Below, piece by piece: positions 61,782 to 64,000 of a DNA stretch of 64,000 nt (positions are counted from its first letter, which is position 1; each line of letters starts with the position of its first letter). A model generated the notes under the pieces. That model ran no database searches. It saw only the letters and a list, made by a program, of their open reading frames with translations, and was not told where the DNA came from. The translations under genes and the position numbers were made by a program. Origin of the DNA: Planctomycetales bacterium 10988 (GTDB taxonomy: Bacteria > Planctomycetota > Planctomycetia > Pirellulales > Pb10988); the NCBI GenBank assembly GCA_009664345.1, contig CP043547.1:2508709-2572708 (forward strand). The letters run 5' to 3'.

Positions 61782-63782
61782 ATGCTTAGATTCTTGCTTT
61801 TTCTATTTGCCTTGTTTGGCGCTGTTTCCATCACTTCGGCGAAGCGGCCAAATGTTTTGGTAATCATGGTCGATGATCTTGGTTACTCTGACCTTGGTTG
61901 TTACGGGAGTGAAATCGACACACCGCAGCTCGACGCTCTAGCCGAGGGCGGACTTCGGTTTTCTCAGTTCTACAACACAGCGAAGTGTCACTCCTCGCGA
62001 GTCTCTTTATTGACAGGACAATACTGTATCGCCGCGGGGGATGTGAAATTGAGCCATGCCGTGACGAGCGCGGAAGTATTGCAAAACGGTGGGTACTTTA
62101 CCGCCATGACGGGGAAATGGCACCTCAGGGAACAGCCTACCGACTTTGGTTTTCAACGCTACTTCGGACATCTCAGCGGAGCTTGCAACTATTTTTACGG
62201 CGACAATACCTTTCGACTGAATGGCGAACCATGGCAGGTTCCTCAGGAAGATTTTTATACCACCGTCGCGGATGTGGACTATGCCTTGGACTTTCTGCAG
62301 GAAGCCCGCCAGACTCAACAGCCTTGGTATCTTTATGTCGCTTTCAATGCCCCTCATGCCCCGCTCCAGGCACTGCCGGAGGATTACGCGAAGTACAAGG
62401 GAAAATACGATGTCGGTTGGGATGTGATTCGCAAAGCCAGGGTGAAAAGGCAAAAGCAACTAGGCCTCTTCGAGCAGGATTTCAAGGTCTCTCCACGCCC
62501 TGAACATATTCCCGCTTGGGAAGAAGTGCCCCAAGAGCATCGCGACTTCGAAATCAAACGGATGACTGCCTTGGCCGCGATGATCGATCGTGTGGATCAA
62601 GAAGTCGGTCGCTTAGTTAAAAATTTGAAAGAGACGGGGGAGTTCGAAAACACTCTAATTCTCTTTGTCTCGGATAACGGAGCCTGTCCTTATAACCGAC
62701 GGAGCGATCATGTCGAAGCGATTCCGACGAGTGGAGATGTGCGGTGGAGCGATTCGACTGGCTGGGCCTGGGCGAGAAATACCCCTTTTCGCTACTATAA
62801 ACAAAATCAATTTGAAGGAGGGGTCAGCACCCCGGGGATCGTACATTGGCCACAAGGCTTGAAAACAAAACCAGGGGCCATCGTGCATGAACCAGCTCAC
62901 TTGATCGACGTCATGCCGACACTTGCGGATGTCTGCCAATGCGAGATCCCTCAGCAGTGGGAAGATCGGGAGCTTCGTCCAGTCTCTGGCCAATCGCTCC
63001 TTCCGATTTTTAAAGGGGAGAACCTGAAGCGAACCAGCCCGATCCATTTGCTCTTCGCTACGGACAGGGGGTTGCGTGATGGGGATTGGAAGTTGGTAAG
63101 CTTCCGTGGCGAAGCCTGGGAACTTTACAATCTGGCGAAAGATCGTGCGGAGTTGAACAATCTTGCCGAGTCTGAACCGGAACGCCTGAAGGCGATGTCC
63201 GAGCAATGGACCGACATGGCCAAGGAGGTACTTCACACTTCGAAGCAAACCTTTGCCCCCGTTCGTCCTGCGAAGTTACCGCATACACATCCTGAGTGGA
63301 CTAATTTTTCACTTCCACCAGGTACGCACGCCAGAAAAGGGGCCGGGAATCAACCAGCCAAAAAATCGGCAAGAACGATTCGTGCCCGCAAGAATACGCA
63401 TCTTTCCGCGAAAGGAAACGAACTCCATTTGATTTTCACTGGGGACGACCCTGGCCTGGCCTTTGATCATCTGGGAGAGCTTCCGCCAGGTCCGTACCAT
63501 CTCAGCTTTCGCGTCTTGCTCAATGGAGAGTCCGGTGGAGAGGTCTATTTCACAACCGACCCGAAAACGAAATTACCAAAAGGGGTTCATCTTCCCTTTG
63601 AGATCGGTCGAATGGGAAACTGGCAAACCATCAATCTACCTATTCAGACTGAGAAGCCACTTTATGCGCTTCGTCTTGATGTTTGTGATGGAGTAGGCAA
63701 AGCCGTCGTCGCGGACCTGAAATTATTATCGAAAGACGACAAAGTCTTGTGGCAGTGGCCTCCTCTAAAATCAAAGCAATAG
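61782..63782 (+). CDS. Exported sulfatase with atypical CHSSR motif and C-terminal beta domain
   Basis: The start at 61782 has CAGGAA upstream and gives a signal peptide of 20 residues (666 in all). Motifs: VLVIMVDDLGYSDLG (about 25-39), then AKCHSSRVSLLTG with Cys69, followed by MTGKWHLREQPTDFG (about 113), APHAPLQA (about 190) and VSDNGACPY (about 294). The formylglycine box is Cys-x-Ser-x-Arg rather than Cys-x-Pro/Ala-x-Arg, which maturation enzymes may still accept. After the catalytic part, about residue 505 on, a beta-sandwich domain with LIFTGDDPGLAFDHLGELPPGPYHL could bind carbohydrate. Family S1, substrate unknown. Confidence 0.9.
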   Translation: MLRFLLFLFALFGAVSITSAKRPNVLVIMVDDLGYSDLGCYGSEIDTPQLDALAEGGLRFSQFYNTAKCHSSRVSLLTGQYCIAAGDVKLSHAVTSAEVLQNGGYFTAMTGKWHLREQPTDFGFQRYFGHLSGACNYFYGDNTFRLNGEPWQVPQEDFYTTVADVDYALDFLQEARQTQQPWYLYVAFNAPHAPLQALPEDYAKYKGKYDVGWDVIRKARVKRQKQLGLFEQDFKVSPRPEHIPAWEEVPQEHRDFEIKRMTALAAMIDRVDQEVGRLVKNLKETGEFENTLILFVSDNGACPYNRRSDHVEAIPTSGDVRWSDSTGWAWARNTPFRYYKQNQFEGGVSTPGIVHWPQGLKTKPGAIVHEPAHLIDVMPTLADVCQCEIPQQWEDRELRPVSGQSLLPIFKGENLKRTSPIHLLFATDRGLRDGDWKLVSFRGEAWELYNLAKDRAELNNLAESEPERLKAMSEQWTDMAKEVLHTSKQTFAPVRPAKLPHTHPEWTNFSLPPGTHARKGAGNQPAKKSARTIRARKNTHLSAKGNELHLIFTGDDPGLAFDHLGELPPGPYHLSFRVLLNGESGGEVYFTTDPKTKLPKGVHLPFEIGRMGNWQTINLPIQTEKPLYALRLDVCDGVGKAVVADLKLLSKDDKVLWQWPPLKSKQ

Positions 63783-63829
63783 TCCTGCCGTAAACGGCAA
63801 GCGGATGATCCTTCTCTTCTTTCTGATTC

Positions 63830-63842
63830 AAAAAGCACTTTT
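63830..63842 (+). repeat. Near-palindrome AAAAAGCACTTTT
   Basis: Between the sulfatase stop and the next gene, 95 bases upstream of the ATG at 63925. Confidence 0.65.
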
Positions 63843-63854
63843 GAGATACAAAGT

Positions 63855-63868
63855 AAAAAACGCTTTTT
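63855..63868 (+). repeat. Near-palindrome AAAAAACGCTTTTT
   Basis: Twelve bases after the previous copy; core ACGC, slightly off consensus. Confidence 0.5.
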
Positions 63869-63924
63869 GCAAGCGCTCCCGAAAGTCTTCAAGAATAGGT
63901 AGCCACCTGACAAAGGTAACGAAT

Positions 63925-64000
63925 ATGAGTTCTCGCTTTCTCTCGATCCTTTTCCTCCTTTTTATCTTCCTCTTCTCCAATTCTCCAGAAGCGATTTCTG
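63925..64000 (+). CDS. Start of an exported protein (runs past the window)
   Basis: ATG at 63925 with AAAGG eight bases upstream. The first 25 codons read as a classic signal peptide: MSSRFLSILFLLFIFLFSNS followed by PEAIS. Only this much is visible, so no family can be named. Given the neighbours, a further sulfatase or glycosidase is a fair guess. Two near-palindromes stand in its upstream region. Confidence 0.6.
   Translation, partial: MSSRFLSILFLLFIFLFSNSPEAIS

Overview
This window looks like chromosomal DNA of a heterotrophic planctomycete (order Planctomycetales or Pirellulales). That assignment rests on four gene-borne sulfatases, a giant exported FG-GAP/ELWxxDGT protein with an N-terminal LEERQML-type motif, a PPC-domain exported protein, a DUF6800 small protein, an EF-hand/esterase fusion, a kinase with a zinc-ribbon tail and a putative ABC exporter. 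Genes lie on both strands in short transcription units. Many starts are GTG or TTG with a clear Shine-Dalgarno.

Layout. 1-14 kb: the end of an ABC exporter gene, a terpene-cyclase-fold protein, a sulfatase next to a large PPC protein, a BON protein, an enolase-superfamily enzyme, a NADAR protein, DUF3467, an EF-hand esterase and a TPR/GT9-like protein. 14-31 kb is mostly housekeeping: tRNA-Ser, an AlaC-like aminotransferase, HflX, a DUF368 (PopT-like) transporter, LspA, an FHA protein, a lipoate ligase next to GcvPB, DUF6800, a CE15-like esterase, a pentapeptide protein, PurC, UDP-glucuronate decarboxylase, AcuI-like reductase and tRNA-Leu. 31-39 kb is accessory: an integrase relic beside tRNA-Leu, a GlsB-type membrane protein, a Ser/Thr kinase, an AT-rich stretch with one orphan gene, then a Ro60 (TROVE) gene with three tandem Y RNAs directly upstream, then a broken IS5-like element. 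39-64 kb is catabolic and regulatory: a GH127-type/sulfatase fusion, a frameshifted cyclic-phosphate-processing receiver protein, a serine hydrolase, an EndoU-type nuclease with a lamin-tail domain, a pectate lyase, a TetR-controlled DevBCA exporter, a 4-hydroxyproline catabolic cluster, two more sulfatases, the ELWxxDGT/FG-GAP protein and the first 25 codons of a further exported protein.

How it fits together. (1) The Ro60/Y RNA locus is a complete RNP module. Two of its RNAs carry circularly permuted tRNA-like bodies whose acceptor arms pair exactly; the third is a bare Ro-binding stem. Two other RNA-related genes lie within 10 kb (EndoU, which should leave 2',3'-cyclic phosphates, and a receiver-like domain of the cyclic-phosphate-processing class). 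(2) GH127-type glycosidase, sulfatases, CE15-like esterase, pectate lyase and hydroxyproline catabolism together suggest use of sulfated or pectic polysaccharide and hydroxyproline-rich glycoprotein from algae or plants. (3) A short near-palindrome, AAAA[GC][CT][AG]CTTTTT, recurs about 20 times across the window, mostly between genes but also inside several. Its asymmetric forms lie almost all in one orientation, whatever the direction of the neighbouring genes. I do not recognise it as a described element.
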